The notes: generated from the sequence alone by a model not told the origin. A stretch of 34,423 nucleotides of DNA from Chara braunii (GCA_003427395.1 BFEA01000660.1:398541-432963), one strand, 5' to 3'; positions 20,734 to 30,485 are shown, counted from the first letter of the stretch. Numbers and translations: made by a program.

Positions 20734-20979
20734 AGTGAAAGAAACAGTGTGAGGGTTGCCACGCATAACAGGCTGGCCATGTGCAACAGACAGTTACGTA
20801 CGGTGAGTGCCTGCACCGAATGGAGTTGGCACTTGACTGGACTAATATAGCCTCCAAAGCACCATCAACAGTAGTAATTAGCTCGCAGTCAATCCATGCA
20901 AAAAAAAAAAAAAAAGACAGAAAAAAAGGAGTAAAGAAAAAACTTCAAAAAAGGCTCGGCAGACTTCCGTCCCTGCTGA

Positions 20980-21100
20980 GGGCGTACTCACACTACCACC
21001 ATCTAAAATGTACCTGACGGGATTTAAGGCCGGACTTGTATGCATCTGGCCGCAATTCCATCCAGAAATAAATGAAAGAGTTCTAGTGTGAGTATGCTCC
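20980..21100. mobile_element. short inverted-repeat element (family D)
   Basis: GGGCGTACTCACACTA at the left is mirrored by TAGTGTGAGTATGCTCC at the right. The spacing of about 120 bp and the lack of coding capacity fit a MITE. I see no second copy in the window and no clear target duplication. Confidence 0.5.
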
Positions 21101-21729
21101 GATTGTCTGTGATTATTTTTGGAACACGTTCACATTACAGGTCTGATAATTCAGGTGCAAAAATCGTATGGTCGTCGAATGGACAGACGGTATTGGAGGT
21201 TAACTGGAGTGATTGGCTGAGGGGATAATACTAGTAATAAGCATGGCAGTGGGAGCAGCTGTGTGAATGGCTGTGGGACTACATGGACATTATGCTCCTT
21301 AAACAAGCAAAAGAACGTGGAGAAAAGGGGGGTATGAGAGGGTGGGTGATACCTCCTGCAGCAAATGAGAGTCAGAGAGAGCATACAAGTAGTTTGAAGC
21401 TGAGCACTTGACAGACGGTGAGGGCACCATAGGGTTGTAACTTATAAATGAACTGGAAGAGGAGGACAGAAGTAACCGAAGATCGCAAATTGATGATGTT
21501 CATCAAGAATTGAGGCAGCAAAGTGTGAGCGGTAAGTGTAGAGAGAGGCCGTGCAGAGCAATCCACACTAGAGCAGATGCCTTATCTGAGGAGCTTACAC
21601 GGAGCATGACAGTTCACCAGCATGTCGGCACATAGATAGAGGCATTGGTAAGTGTGGAGAGGCTGCACAGGACAATCCACACTAGTACATCAATATACAG
21701 ACACAAAGGGAAAAACGAATGAACAAACG

Positions 21730-21801
<72 letters not shown>

Positions 21802-22180
21802 GACAAGCACAAGGGTGAGGGGTAAGGGAGGCCAAGAGGGACCAATAGGAAGTTATGATGGGGTTTGTTGGACATTTCTCCGGGCAAAAAAAAGCCAAGG
21901 CGAGGGAAAAATTTCCCCCGTATGAGGAGAAGACAGCTGTACTTTTTTTTTTTTTTTTTTAATCAGACGGACTATCTCGTCTGCCGCTCATCGAGTCAAA
22001 TAGGAAGTTGGATCCTGGAAAGCCTGCATAATCCCCTACTGATGTTCTCTGCCTTGACCGCAGACGAAGGCAGGCATTGTCCACTGCTACATATATTGTT
22101 AACGGCCATCAACGAGGACGGAGTTTGCAAAATTCCCAGGCAGGAGGCGAGGTTGCAGGGGAGGATGGGCGGGAGGATGG
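21101..22180. other. region without a supported gene; long (AC)n tract
   Basis: AC dinucleotides fill 21,731-21,799. A T-run occupies about 21,943-21,960. GAGAGGC.GTGCAGAGCAATCC at about 21,541 recurs as GAGAGGCTGCACAGGACAATCC at about 21,657, both followed by ACACTAG. No recognisable coding sequence is present. Confidence 0.6.
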
Positions 22181-22415
22181 GGGGCCAGGAAACAGTGGAA
22201 AAGTGCCACCCAGTAAGAACAGCCTTCTGCAATGCTGGCAGTCTCAGAGGCCTGGCCCAACCAGTGTGTAGAAAAGACATCTCTGCCCCTGGGGGGCCAG
22301 GAGAACAGTGGAAAATTGCCACACACTGGCACACAGTAAGAACAGCCTTCTGCGATGCTGGCAGTCTCAGAGGCCTGGCCCAACCAGTGCTTAGAACCGA
22401 CATCTCTGCCCCTCT
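22181..22415 (+). repeat. tandem duplication, period about 112-120 bp
   Basis: GGGGCCAGGA..ACAGTGGAAA at 22,181 recurs at 22,293. Both are followed by AGTAAGAACAGCCTTCTGC, ATGCTGGCAGTCTCAGAGGC, CTGGCCCAACCAGTG and GACATCTCTGCCCCT. The second copy has an extra ACACACTGGC. The open frames here follow the repeat and carry no domain. Confidence 0.85.
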
Positions 22416-23250
22416 CCTTCCTTTCTTTGATCTTTTGTCAATTTTTACTGGGAAGTAGTCTTGGGTGCCTGATATCAAGAGAGCACTGGATGCACTGCCG
22501 AAGGTTCAGTGCTCGTGATACGGTACCAGAGGCAGTGTGCATGCCAGGCATGCACAGCTGGGGCACCCTCGGCAGCAGGCTCTGCGCAATGCAAGGCGTG
22601 CAGGGTTGAGGGTGTGCTGTGGGGGGTGAAGGGGGCTCCCATGTCAGCTGTGCCGGAACTGCTTGGGGCTTCGTGCAGAGGGTGCCGGGATTGCTCGCAG
22701 CTTGGTTCCACGCAGATGCCTTGTGCAGAAGAAACGGGGGAGAGGGAGGGGGGAGTCAGGAGAGGATGTCAGGGGAGGATGTCAGGGGAGGATGTCAAGG
22801 GCTCAGCTCCCCCTTGCAATCCGAAGAGCCTCCCACCCTGGTGCAGGCTGATGGGCCAGGGGAGACAGGGCTTCCATCGCTGAGGGGACTGGCAATGCGG
22901 GGGATTCCAAGATTGGGTGTTGGGGCTGCCCTGACCAAGACCACCCCTTTCAGGTGCGGTGCAGTTGCATGGCAGGTGTTGGATCCCTTGAGGAGGTGAT
23001 ACCAGGGGATCCGTATTCAGCAGGAAGTTCCACGAAAGAGGTGCCAAGGGGAGGGCGCCAGGGGAGTGGACCATGCCGGGCAGACCAGATGTGAGATGCC
23101 AAGGGGAGAAGCGCTGCGGCGATCCGTTGGAACGATAGCATGGGGCTTATGCACAGAAGACAGGCACAGACTGAGAAATGATCCAAATTAAAAGAAAAAG
23201 ATGTTCATGGATTTTACCATCATGCCCACATGCGACAATTGTGTGATAGC
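22416..23250. other. region without a supported gene; 15 bp tandem repeat
   Basis: AGGGGAGGATGTC-type units repeat three times at 22,762-22,800. GC-rich open frames (22,509-22,883; 22,619-22,999) overlap in different frames and have no recognisable motif. I see nothing else. Confidence 0.45.
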
Positions 23251-23436
23251 TTAAACCACAAGTACACGGCCCCAGCCTTGCAGTCCGAAACTTGTTGCCA
23301 CAAGAAAACGAGGCCGAAACGTCAAACGCTGGGCCCACCGTTGATAAATTCAATCGGCGGCCGCGTTTTTGTTTCACTCCTCCAGAATTTGAGGTGTCAG
23401 ACCCATGGCCCAGGTGCCCATGTACTGGTGCTTTAA
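23251..23436. mobile_element. MITE family A, copy 2 (186 bp)
   Basis: The element starts TTAAACCACAAGTACACGGC and ends TGTACTGGTGCTTTAA, so the ends are inverted repeats bounded by TTAA. The left interior CCCCAGCC equals that of the copy at 1991. It is non-coding. TTAA boundaries are the insertion signature of piggyBac-type transposases. Confidence 0.75.
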
Positions 23437-23888
23437 GGCATAAGGCATCGCTCCACTACACAACGCTCTGAATGCATCTGGAACCAGCAACTGTGCAGGT
23501 GCATTCAGACCGTTGGGCCAGTTCAAATGTACTTTGACCAGTCCAGATATATCTCGAGCGTTGTTTAGTGCAGCAAGGTCCATACTCACACTAGGTTCCG
23601 TCAAGAAAATTCTGGTGTCAATATGAGCTTCACTCTTGACCGGGTGCATCCTAGTTTTCAAAAGCATTCGGCCATTGGAGCACGACCCTCTCTACGCTAC
23701 ATCTAGATAACCGAGACGCTGACGGGTAGGCCCCCACGGGTGTTATTTTCATGCTCGGAAAGCACGAGTTCAGCCGTAATAGCGGCCAGGTTCGCACTTT
23801 CCTACATAGCATCAGTAAGGCTTAACCCTGTTATTGCCCCGAGAATGCCCAAAAGAAGTGAAGAAAATAGGGCAACCTTGAACAGAAG
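23437..23888. other. stretch without a supported gene
   Basis: Contains CGCTCCACTAC near 23,450, a possible stray MITE end, and an imperfect inverted pair around GAATGCATCTGG/GCAGGTGCATTC at 23,469-23,507. Short open frames look random. Confidence 0.4.
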
Positions 23889-23904
23889 GCCTCACTCCAC
23901 TACC

Positions 23905-24008
23905 GTCTTCACCCGAAAAATAGAACGCCCGGTCATTACATCCATATCTGGTACAATTTCGAGTCCAGATACAGCTATAATGACCGGGCGTTCTATTCGG
24001 GTGATGAC
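23905..24008. mobile_element. MITE family B foldback, copy 2
   Basis: The left arm GTCTTCACCCGAAAAATAGA, followed by ACGCCCGGTCATTA, pairs with TAATGACCGGGCGTTCTATT then CGGGTGATGA. Each arm is about 33-45 bases with a 4-base difference near the end. The centre reads TCTGG...CCAGA. It matches the copy at 20,201. A trace of the right arm (AATGACC..AACGTTCTATTCG) lies near 30,780. Confidence 0.8.
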
Positions 24009-24012
24009 CTTC

Positions 24013-24177
24013 TTTTTCCAGCCTATGTGCCTCACTCCTCTGCTCATCAAATGTGTTGAATGGCGAGTACGTATCAGTCGGCTATAATGTCAGAAAGGAA
24101 AGAAAGCACCGACTGATACGTACTCGCCATTCAACACATTTGATGAGCAGAGGAGTGAGGCACATAGGCTGGAAAAA
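24013..24177. mobile_element. 69 bp perfect-arm palindrome, 27-base loop
   Basis: Bases 24,013-24,081 are the exact reverse complement of 24,109-24,177, with a 27-base centre. The arm contains GCCTCACTCCTCTGCTCATC then AAATGTG, recalling the family C end GCCTCGCTCCACTACTCACC. It is therefore probably a young or gene-converted member of a related foldback family. It would form a strong cruciform, and an RNA hairpin if transcribed. It follows directly after the family B copy. Confidence 0.9.
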
Positions 24178-24665
24178 AGGTCAGTGAGAGAAAAAAGTTG
24201 GCTGGAGAGACAAGCACAGGCTGAACGAAAACTCCAGGTCAGGTAAACACAAAGGTCAGGCAGACAGAAAAGGACAGGCAGAGAGAAAAGGCCAGGCAGA
24301 GAAAATTTCAGATAGAGAGAGAAAAGTAAGGTGGCCCGGTAGAGAGAGAACGGCCAGTCAAGAACAGAGACAAAAGGTTAAGTGCGGAGAAAACAGGTTA
24401 GGGAGAAAAGCGAAAGTCCAGGTGGCCAGCAGGAAACGGTCGTTGGAGAGAAAATGTGTCCAGTAGGGAGAAAATAGGTCAGCTACTCGAGAGAAAATAG
24501 GTGAGGAAGACGAGAGAAGTCCACGAGGTCAATAAAATGTCAGGCAGAGAGAGAAAAGGTCAGGTGGAGGAAAATGTGAGGTAGAGATAGAAAGAAAGAA
24601 AACGTCACATAGAGGGGAAAGAATCAGGTTGAGACAAAAAGGGACACGCAGAGAGAGACAGGGAT
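24178..24665 (+). repeat. degenerate 17-20 bp GAGA-rich minisatellite
   Basis: Units of the type AGGTCAGGCAGAGAGAAAA recur about 25 times with heavy divergence. Examples are AAGGACAGGCAGAGAGAAAA and AGGCCAGGCAGAGAAAA at about 24,270-24,305. The plus strand is almost all purine. No frame is sustained. Confidence 0.75.
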
Positions 24666-25122
24666 CCCTTCTTTTTCGGGAAGCTTGAATATATCAGAGA
24701 AATCAGGTTGTGCAGAAAGCTCACATCATTATCAACCAAACATTGCAAGACGATAAGGAGGAAAAAAGAGACGGTCTCACTTACTTGCCGTAAAGGGGAA
24801 AAAAAAACAGAAATATAAACAATACATCAGAGCACGCATGAGGTCAGTCCTCTCATTCCCACTTTCTCCTACCCCTCCTGCCAATTGTTGGCAGAGAAAA
24901 TCGCCTCCACCTCCTCTCCATCCAGAGGAATCATAAATAAACCCACACCCACCCTTCCGCGCGATGCTACTGGGAATACCAGATTGAAGATTTGCGGAAG
25001 CTTTTCCATAATAGTACAAAATTATAAACATTAAATATATATCTCCTCCATTAATGCACTGAGCTTTTGATTTTCCTGCTGATCGCACATTACTTATACA
25101 ATTTTCAAAGGTTCACAAGTGA
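24666..25122. other. stretch without a supported gene
   Basis: AT-rich, with an A-run at about 24,800. One minus-strand frame (24,777-25,088) has no recognisable domain. It borders the telomere-like block. Confidence 0.4.
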
Positions 25123-25997
25123 AGTTTAGGGTTTAGGGTCTAAGGCTTAGGGCTTACAGTTTAGGGTTCGGGGCTTAAGAGTTAGGGTTTAGCATATAGG
25201 GTTTAGGGTTTAGTTTCAGGGTTCAGGGTTCAGGGTTAGGGGTTAGGGGTTAGGGGTTAAGGTTCAGGGTCCAAGGTTTAGGGTTTAGGGTTTAGGGTTT
25301 AGTTTCAGGGTTCAGGGTTAGGGGTTAGGGGTTAGGGGTTAAGGTTCAGGGTTCAGGGTTCAGGGTTCAGGGTTTAGGGTTTAGGGTCAGGGTTCAGGGT
25401 TAGGGGTTAGGGTTCATGGTTAGGGTTAGGGTTCAGGGTTTAGGGTTTAGAATATCGTTGAGGGTTAGGATTCAGGGTTAGGGTTAGAGTTCAGGGTTTA
25501 GGGTTTAGAATATCGTTCTGGGTTAGGGTTCAGGGTTAGGGTTCAGGGTTAGGGTTCAGGGTTTAGGGTTTAGGGTCTAAGGTTTAGGGTCTAAGGTTTA
25601 GGGGTCACAGTTTAGGGATCGGGGTTTAGGGATCGGGGTTTAGGGATCGGGGTTTAAGGGTGAGAGGTTAAGGTATAGGGTTTAGGGTCCAGGTTCAGGG
25701 TTCAGGGTTCAGGGTTCAGGGTTAGGGTTCAGGGTTCAGGGTTAGGGGTTAGGGGTTGGGGGTTAGGGGTTAGGGGTTAGGGGTTAGGGGTTAGGGTTCA
25801 GGGTTCAGGGTTCAGGGTTCAGGGTTCAGGGTTCAGGGTTCAGGCTTTAGGGTTTAGAATATCGTTCAGGGTTAGGGTTCAGGGTTAGGGTTCAGGGTTA
25901 GGGTTCAGGGTTAGGGTTAGGGTTCAGGGTTAGGGTTCAGGGTTAGGGTTCAGGGTTAGGGTTCACTGTTTAGGGTTTAAGGTAACACTTCAGGGTT
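25123..25997 (+). repeat. degenerate TTTAGGG/TTCAGGG/TTAGGGG telomere-like block
   Basis: About 875 bp of intermixed TTTAGGG, TTCAGGG, TTAGGG and TTAGGGG units. Higher-order repeats are visible. TAGGGTTTAGAATATCGTT occurs three times (about 25,440, 25,500 and 25,851), GGGGTTTAGGGATC three times near 25,620, and a segment containing GGTTTAGTTTCAGGGTTCAGGG twice within 100 bp. Non-telomeric sequence lies on both sides, and degeneracy and segmental copying point to an interstitial or subtelomeric array, not a chromosome end. Confidence 0.9.
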
Positions 25998-26950
25998 TGA
26001 ATACAAATTTGATTTGTACAGACAAATACGGTACCAGCTATACGTAATTTTACATGATCTAGGACAGTGCTGCTCTTTTTACTCTACTTCTTTAGGTAGA
26101 GAGCCTTTCACGGGGTAATAATGAATTCCTAGCAGACATTTATCGCTCTCTGAGATAAGATGAATGTTGTAGAGTGCGGCTGACCAAAACCAAACGTAGA
26201 AAGCATTTTTCATTGTCTGCCCGCTGACCTTCTATTTTTTAACTTGTTTCTTTACTTAGTGTTTATATTATCTCCGTTGTTTAAGATCAAAGAGGCTGGC
26301 CGCTTGGTTTATCTTCGACATACGTTCCTGTTTTTTCTTTTGCCCGTTGAACTTGGTAATCTATGGACACAAATAAAGAATCTACGGGAGTGCACTGCGG
26401 ACAACAGCAGCATCGATGTCTGCCCCACCAAAAGTAACGTCATTTGTTCTGCAATCAACAATTGATTTTTTCACAAAAGAACAATAGAGAATTGAACATA
26501 TAACAGGAAGGAAAAAAAGACAAGCAAAGGCATAAGGCACTTCGCAAAAAAAAAAAAAAAAAAAAAAAGGAATTTGGTCCCATAAAGGACTACAAGGGCA
26601 GGCCATAAGGGTCCGGCAGCAGGTTGCAGCTCCCCTCGCCGCTTGTTGATGAGGAGCTGCACCTGATGGACCCGGTTTACCGCAGGGAACACAAAATGCC
26701 GGCACCATTTTTCCCAAAATAAACACAACGCACCCTCATCATATGTATACGTTCATATGTACACCCTCATCATATGTATATAGGACCGGAATGATAGCTT
26801 GTATACGTTCATGATCAGGGATCGATGTTATGTTCGGGGGAAAATGGTGTAGGCCCCTGCTGTTTAATTGGTGCGGAGTTGCACCTGCTGGATCTGGTTT
26901 CCAGCAGGGGCATCTCCCCACCAAAAGAATGGGGAAAAAAAGGTTAACGT
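25998..26950. other. region without a supported gene; poly-A and dispersed unit
   Basis: An A-run of about 23 lies at 26,546-26,568. A hairpin-like pair CAGGTTGCAGCTCC and GAGGAGCTGCACCTG spans 26,625-26,664. CACCCTCATCATATGTATA repeats at about 26,730 and 26,762. The unit GAGTTGCACCTGCTGGATCT, with TTTCCAGCAGGGGCA after it, lies at about 26,875, with relatives near 26,655 and 34,245. An open frame at 26,244-26,465 is unremarkable. Confidence 0.5.
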
Positions 26951-26952
26951 CT

Positions 26953-26977
26953 AACAAAAAGGAGTGACCTTTTTGTT
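26953..26977. repeat. 10 bp hairpin
   Basis: AACAAAAAGG, the loop AGTGA, then CCTTTTTGTT pair perfectly. TTAACGAACGGTATGGCC follows and recurs 100 bp later as TTAACGAATGGCATGGCC at the start of the tRNA-like unit. Confidence 0.6.
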
Positions 26978-27084
26978 TAACGAACGGTATGGCCGTTTAA
27001 AAAAAAATCGGAGGCCTCCGAAGTGGTGCGAGTTTCATGCTGACACCCGCGGGCCGATGTGTAGTGTATGGTGCTTTAACGAAT

Positions 27085-27412
27085 GGCATGGCCTCGCTCA
27101 GTTGGTAGAGCACGAACGGTAATTGGCATTCAGGAAGTCGTGCGTTCGATTCCCCATGTCATCAGTTCGACTCCTCACGGCCCCTGCAGCGCGCTTGGGG
27201 CTCACCAGCTGAGATAGTTGGCTTGCGCCCCCTGGTTGGTCTTGGTAGGGGCTTTACCCTCGTCCCTTCCATCCATTGCTAGGGGTTAGGCTCAACACTG
27301 GGGGGATAGGCTGAGATAGTTGGCTTGACCCCCCTGGTTGGTCTTGGTAGGGGCTTTACCCTCGTCCCTTCCATCCATTGCTAGGGGTTAGGCTCAACAC
27401 TGAGGATATAGG
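27085..27412 (+). mobile_element. tRNA-derived SINE-like unit with duplicated body
   Basis: A tRNA-like head has a strong box A (CTCGCTCAGTTGGTAGAGCA at about 27,092) and box B (CGTTCGATTCC at about 27,143), some 40 bp apart as in pol III type 2 promoters. TGGCATG and CATGTCA could pair as an acceptor stem, but the T and anticodon stems are poor, so this is not a functional tRNA. The following body contains a 102 bp tandem duplication (27,211 and 27,313, GAGATAGTTGGCTTG...GCTCAACACTG) with very few differences. No poly-A tail is visible. The SINE call rests on the head plus body layout. Confidence 0.5.
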
Positions 27413-27660
27413 TTCAGCCCTTACTCCTTCATTTACCCCTTGCTACGCTTGGGTAGATAGGTAGGTAGCGTGATACTGTACTGCCCTGAGCCCCTTCGGC
27501 CCATAGATGTGGAGTGCTGTCATGCTAGATACGTGGGGTAGATAACGTGAGGTATGTAGGTAGCTAGTGGGAGGCAGAAAAAATATTGGGAGAACAAAAT
27601 AGGGTAGTAAATACAGCTGTCCCCCATATATGAGGAGAAGACAGCTTCTTTACCACAAAA
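27413..27660. other. stretch without a supported gene
   Basis: GTAGATAGGTAGGTAGCGTG and similar TAGGTAG motifs occur near 27,451 and 27,550. Nothing else is recognisable. Confidence 0.4.
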
Positions 27661-28480
27661 AAAAGAACAGTACGTCCCTTGAGAGACACGTGGCAAGCCA
27701 TTTTCAGCAGAGCACTTGCAAGACACATCATGTGACAAGATAAGTGGCAGGAGACATCGCAAGCCAAGTTGCACGTGGCAGAGACACGTCGGCACGCCTT
27801 GGCAGGACACGTGGCAGAGACACGTCGGCACGCCTTGGCAGGCCACGTGGCACCACACCTGGCATCAAGACTAGTGGCAAGCTAGGCGGCCGAAAGACAC
27901 GCTCCAAGACACGCGGCGGCAAGAAAGACACATTGCAAGGCACGTGCCAAGACGCGCACGTGGCTAGACACGTGATGACTTGCACGTGGTTAGATACCTG
28001 GCGAGACACGTACCTCGACAGACAAGTGGCAAGACACGCAAGGCAGTTGGAAAGTCACGTGGCAAGACCATGTGGCAAGGCATCATGGGAGAGCAACATG
28101 ACAAGACAACGTGCCGGCAAGAGATTGGCATGACACTACGTGCCAAGAGAAGTGGCAAGGCACGTGGCAAGACGTTGGGAGTCGCCTGGTTTAGGGCGCC
28201 GCAGCGACTCGTCGCCAAACTCACCTGCAAGATGCGTAGCAAGACAAGTTCTACGACACATGGCAAGACAAGTTGTAAGACACGTGGCAGGACACAAGTT
28301 GTAAGACACGTGGCAAGAGACAAGTTGTAAGACACGTGGCAACGCACGTGGCAAAACACGTGGCAACGCACGTGGCAACACACGTGGCAACACGTGGCCA
28401 GACACGTCGCAAGACACGTGGAAAGACAAGTTGCAAGACACCTTGCAAGACAGACGGCAAGACGACGCAGGGGACGAACA
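27660..28480. repeat. minisatellite of 12 bp RACACGTGGCAA-type units
   Basis: Units of ACACGTGGCAAG and relatives fill about 800 bp. The cleanest stretch is 28,280-28,420, where ACGCACGTGGCA and ACACACGTGGCA alternate. A 37 bp higher-order unit (GACACGTGGCAGAGACACGT plus CGGCACGCCTTGGCAGG) is repeated around 27,780-27,850. Each unit carries the CACGTG palindrome. Open frames on both strands (such as repeated LPRVLPRA or TRVATHVA) are products of the repeat. Confidence 0.9.
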
Positions 28481-28780
28481 TAACCAGACTTTATGACACA
28501 CCGCGATCGATCATCACCCGTAATTCACGGAAACCTGACTATCGCCATGCTGTTTGCAGCGAACAAATCACAACTTCCACGTCATCGGCTAACATCTGCT
28601 CGTACAGAGCAGATACTTGCTTGTGAGACATTCCCTTACAACCAAATCGTCACCACATTCGGCTAACATCTGCTGCTCCTTCACACTATCTACACTATCT
28701 ACAGTTCCTCCTCCCGACAATGTTTACTCTCGGACGTCAGCCCTGCAGACTACGGCCATACTGTTCACGTGCGCATCCTG
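28481..28780. other. stretch between the two minisatellites
   Basis: Unique-looking sequence. CGGCTAACATCTGCT occurs twice (about 28,586 and 28,659). No gene is supported. Confidence 0.5.
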
Positions 28781-29240
28781 TTCAACTGCGCACGCACGTG
28801 TACAAAAGTGTGCAAACGTGGACTAAACAGCGTGCATGTGAACTGAGCAGTAAGCATACGAGGAATAGACCATGCACACGTGGACTAAATATTCGCACAC
28901 GTGAACTAAATAGCATGCACACGTGAACTAAATAGCATGCACACGTGAGCTAAGCAGTAAGCATACGTGGGATAGACAGTGCACACAATGACTAAATATT
29001 CGCACAAGCGAACTAAATAGCCCCGTACACGTGGACTAAATAGCATGCTCAAGTGCACTAAATAGCGCACGCAAGGACTGAATAAGCACGCACAGTGTGC
29101 AAACAAGGACTAAATAGCAACACGTGTTCTAAATAAAGTGGACCGAAAAGCACACACATGGACTACGCAGGATGCACACGTGGACTAAGCACTGCGCACA
29201 CGTGGACCAAACAGTGTGTGCACACGTGGGTGCACGAAGG
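28780..29240. repeat. minisatellite of 20-22 bp GCACACGTGGACTAAATAG units
   Basis: About 20 imperfect copies. Examples are TGCACACGTGAACTAAATAG twice in succession near 28,890-28,935 and GCACACGTGGACTAAGCA near 29,172. It shares the ACACGTGG core with the preceding 12 bp array but has a different spacer. Three further CACGTG sites appear to about 29,310. Confidence 0.9.
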
Positions 29241-29355
29241 AATCTGCGCACCGGGATAGGCCTCAATCGCCTTATGTCCACGTGTGCAACCACAGCCGCC
29301 ACACGTGGACTATTCCATTAGCTACGATGGTTGATCGTTGAGCCGAGATTCCTGA

Positions 29356-29513
29356 TTAAACCACCAGTACTTGGCCCAGCTATCGGCCGCGGGAAAAAGT
29401 AGAGTAGAAACGTTTCTACTCGGATGAATTTGGGCGCTCCTGTAGTGGCTCGTACGTTTCCTAAAATCGTGGCGCGTTAAAGGGCACGACTCGACGAAGT
29501 ACTGGTGGTTTAA
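29356..29513. mobile_element. MITE family A, copy 3 (158 bp)
   Basis: The element runs from TTAAACCACCAGTACTTGGC to GAAGTACTGGTGGTTTAA. The inverted ends are near perfect over 16 bases and bounded by TTAA on both sides. The left interior CCAGCTATCGGCCG matches the right end of the copy at 1991. No coding capacity. Confidence 0.85.
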
Positions 29514-30200
29514 TGCCATTTACTTAACAAACGACCTTGGTCGTTAAGTTCATAATACTAATTAGTAAACCCTCAATCTTCATTATTAAAAAAAAATGTA
29601 TATATATATTGTATATTATATATATTGTATATCATATATATACAAAGTCATTGTCTCCCCCAGGCCTGCACAACCCTCGTCGATCTAATCTAACAAAGGT
29701 CTTGATCGTTTCTCCGCACGGCACCAAAGCACTACGTATTCGTCATTCGGCGTCCGACCGACCACCTTCTTCGCCCTAGCCAGCATCATCACCATCGTCA
29801 TTGTCAGTTCCACGACCACCATGGCCATAATTCTTGCAGAGTAACAACGACGCCGCGTTCCAGTTTAAAAAAATTAATAACACAATAACATAAGACCGTA
29901 ATACTAATAACGGTCATCGGAATGCTGGGCTGCCCCCTGACCGCCATTGGCTGTTAGAGCAGTAACCAAACACCTTGTCATAGGGCGATCAGCGGGAAGT
30001 GCGTTAGCAGACAGGCGTTATGGCTAAGAAAGGCTCTGCTGAGCTGCCCCCTGACGAGCGACCAGACAGTCAAAACGCGTAAAGAAACAACGTACGCGTC
30101 CTAAAAGAGCAAGGACAAGTGGTCTTCTTCTTCTTCGGCAATGTCCGCGTTTTTTGCTTGAGTGCAGTACGTGCGCAGTTGTAATGACCATCTCTGAAGA
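29514..30200. other. region without a supported gene
   Basis: A small palindrome AACGACC-TT-GGTCGTT-type sequence lies near 29,529. (TA)n-like DNA fills 29,597-29,640. GCTG.GCTGCCCCCTGAC occurs at about 29,924 and 30,036. No recognisable gene. Confidence 0.5.
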
Positions 30201-30485
30201 ATGTACGGTTAAGTATTCGCCCATTCATACGAGTGAGGGAGGAACACGCAACGGAGCGAGAGTTCAGACGAGAGAAGAGAGCGAGAAAGAGAAAAGAAAG
30301 AGAGCGAGAGAGAGAGAGAGAATGGTGGCCTATTCATACGGGTACGTATTCGCCACGAGAATTGCCGCAAGTAGCAAACGAGAAAGGGAGAGGGAGAGAG
30401 AGAAGAGAGCGACAGAGAGGAAAGAAAGAGAGAGAGAGAGAGAAAGAGAAAGAGAGGAAAAAGATAAATGAGAGAAAAGAGATAA
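30201..30485 (+). repeat. GA-rich low-complexity DNA
   Basis: GAGAAAGAGA-type sequence in two blocks separated by CATACGGGTACGTATTCGCC. Arg/Glu or Leu/Ser/Phe peptides in all frames are artefacts of composition. Confidence 0.85.

Noticed and set aside
20078-20857. 259-codon minus-strand open frame
   Set aside because: It reads through three family C MITEs and one family B foldback. The repeated HQMCKKWRM peptide is the translated terminal repeat.
25123-25997. True chromosome end
   Set aside because: Non-telomeric DNA lies on both sides and the units are heavily degenerate with internal segmental copies.
27085-27163. Functional tRNA gene
   Set aside because: Boxes A and B are good, but the T and anticodon stems do not pair and spacing after the acceptor is wrong.
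27744-28501. Several 90-140-codon frames with TRVATHVA or LPRVLPRA repeats
   Set aside because: Products of the 12 bp CACGTGGCA minisatellite, open on both strands at once.
27660-29240. CRISPR array
   Set aside because: Units are degenerate and contiguous, without unique spacers of constant length, and the setting is eukaryotic. They are minisatellites.
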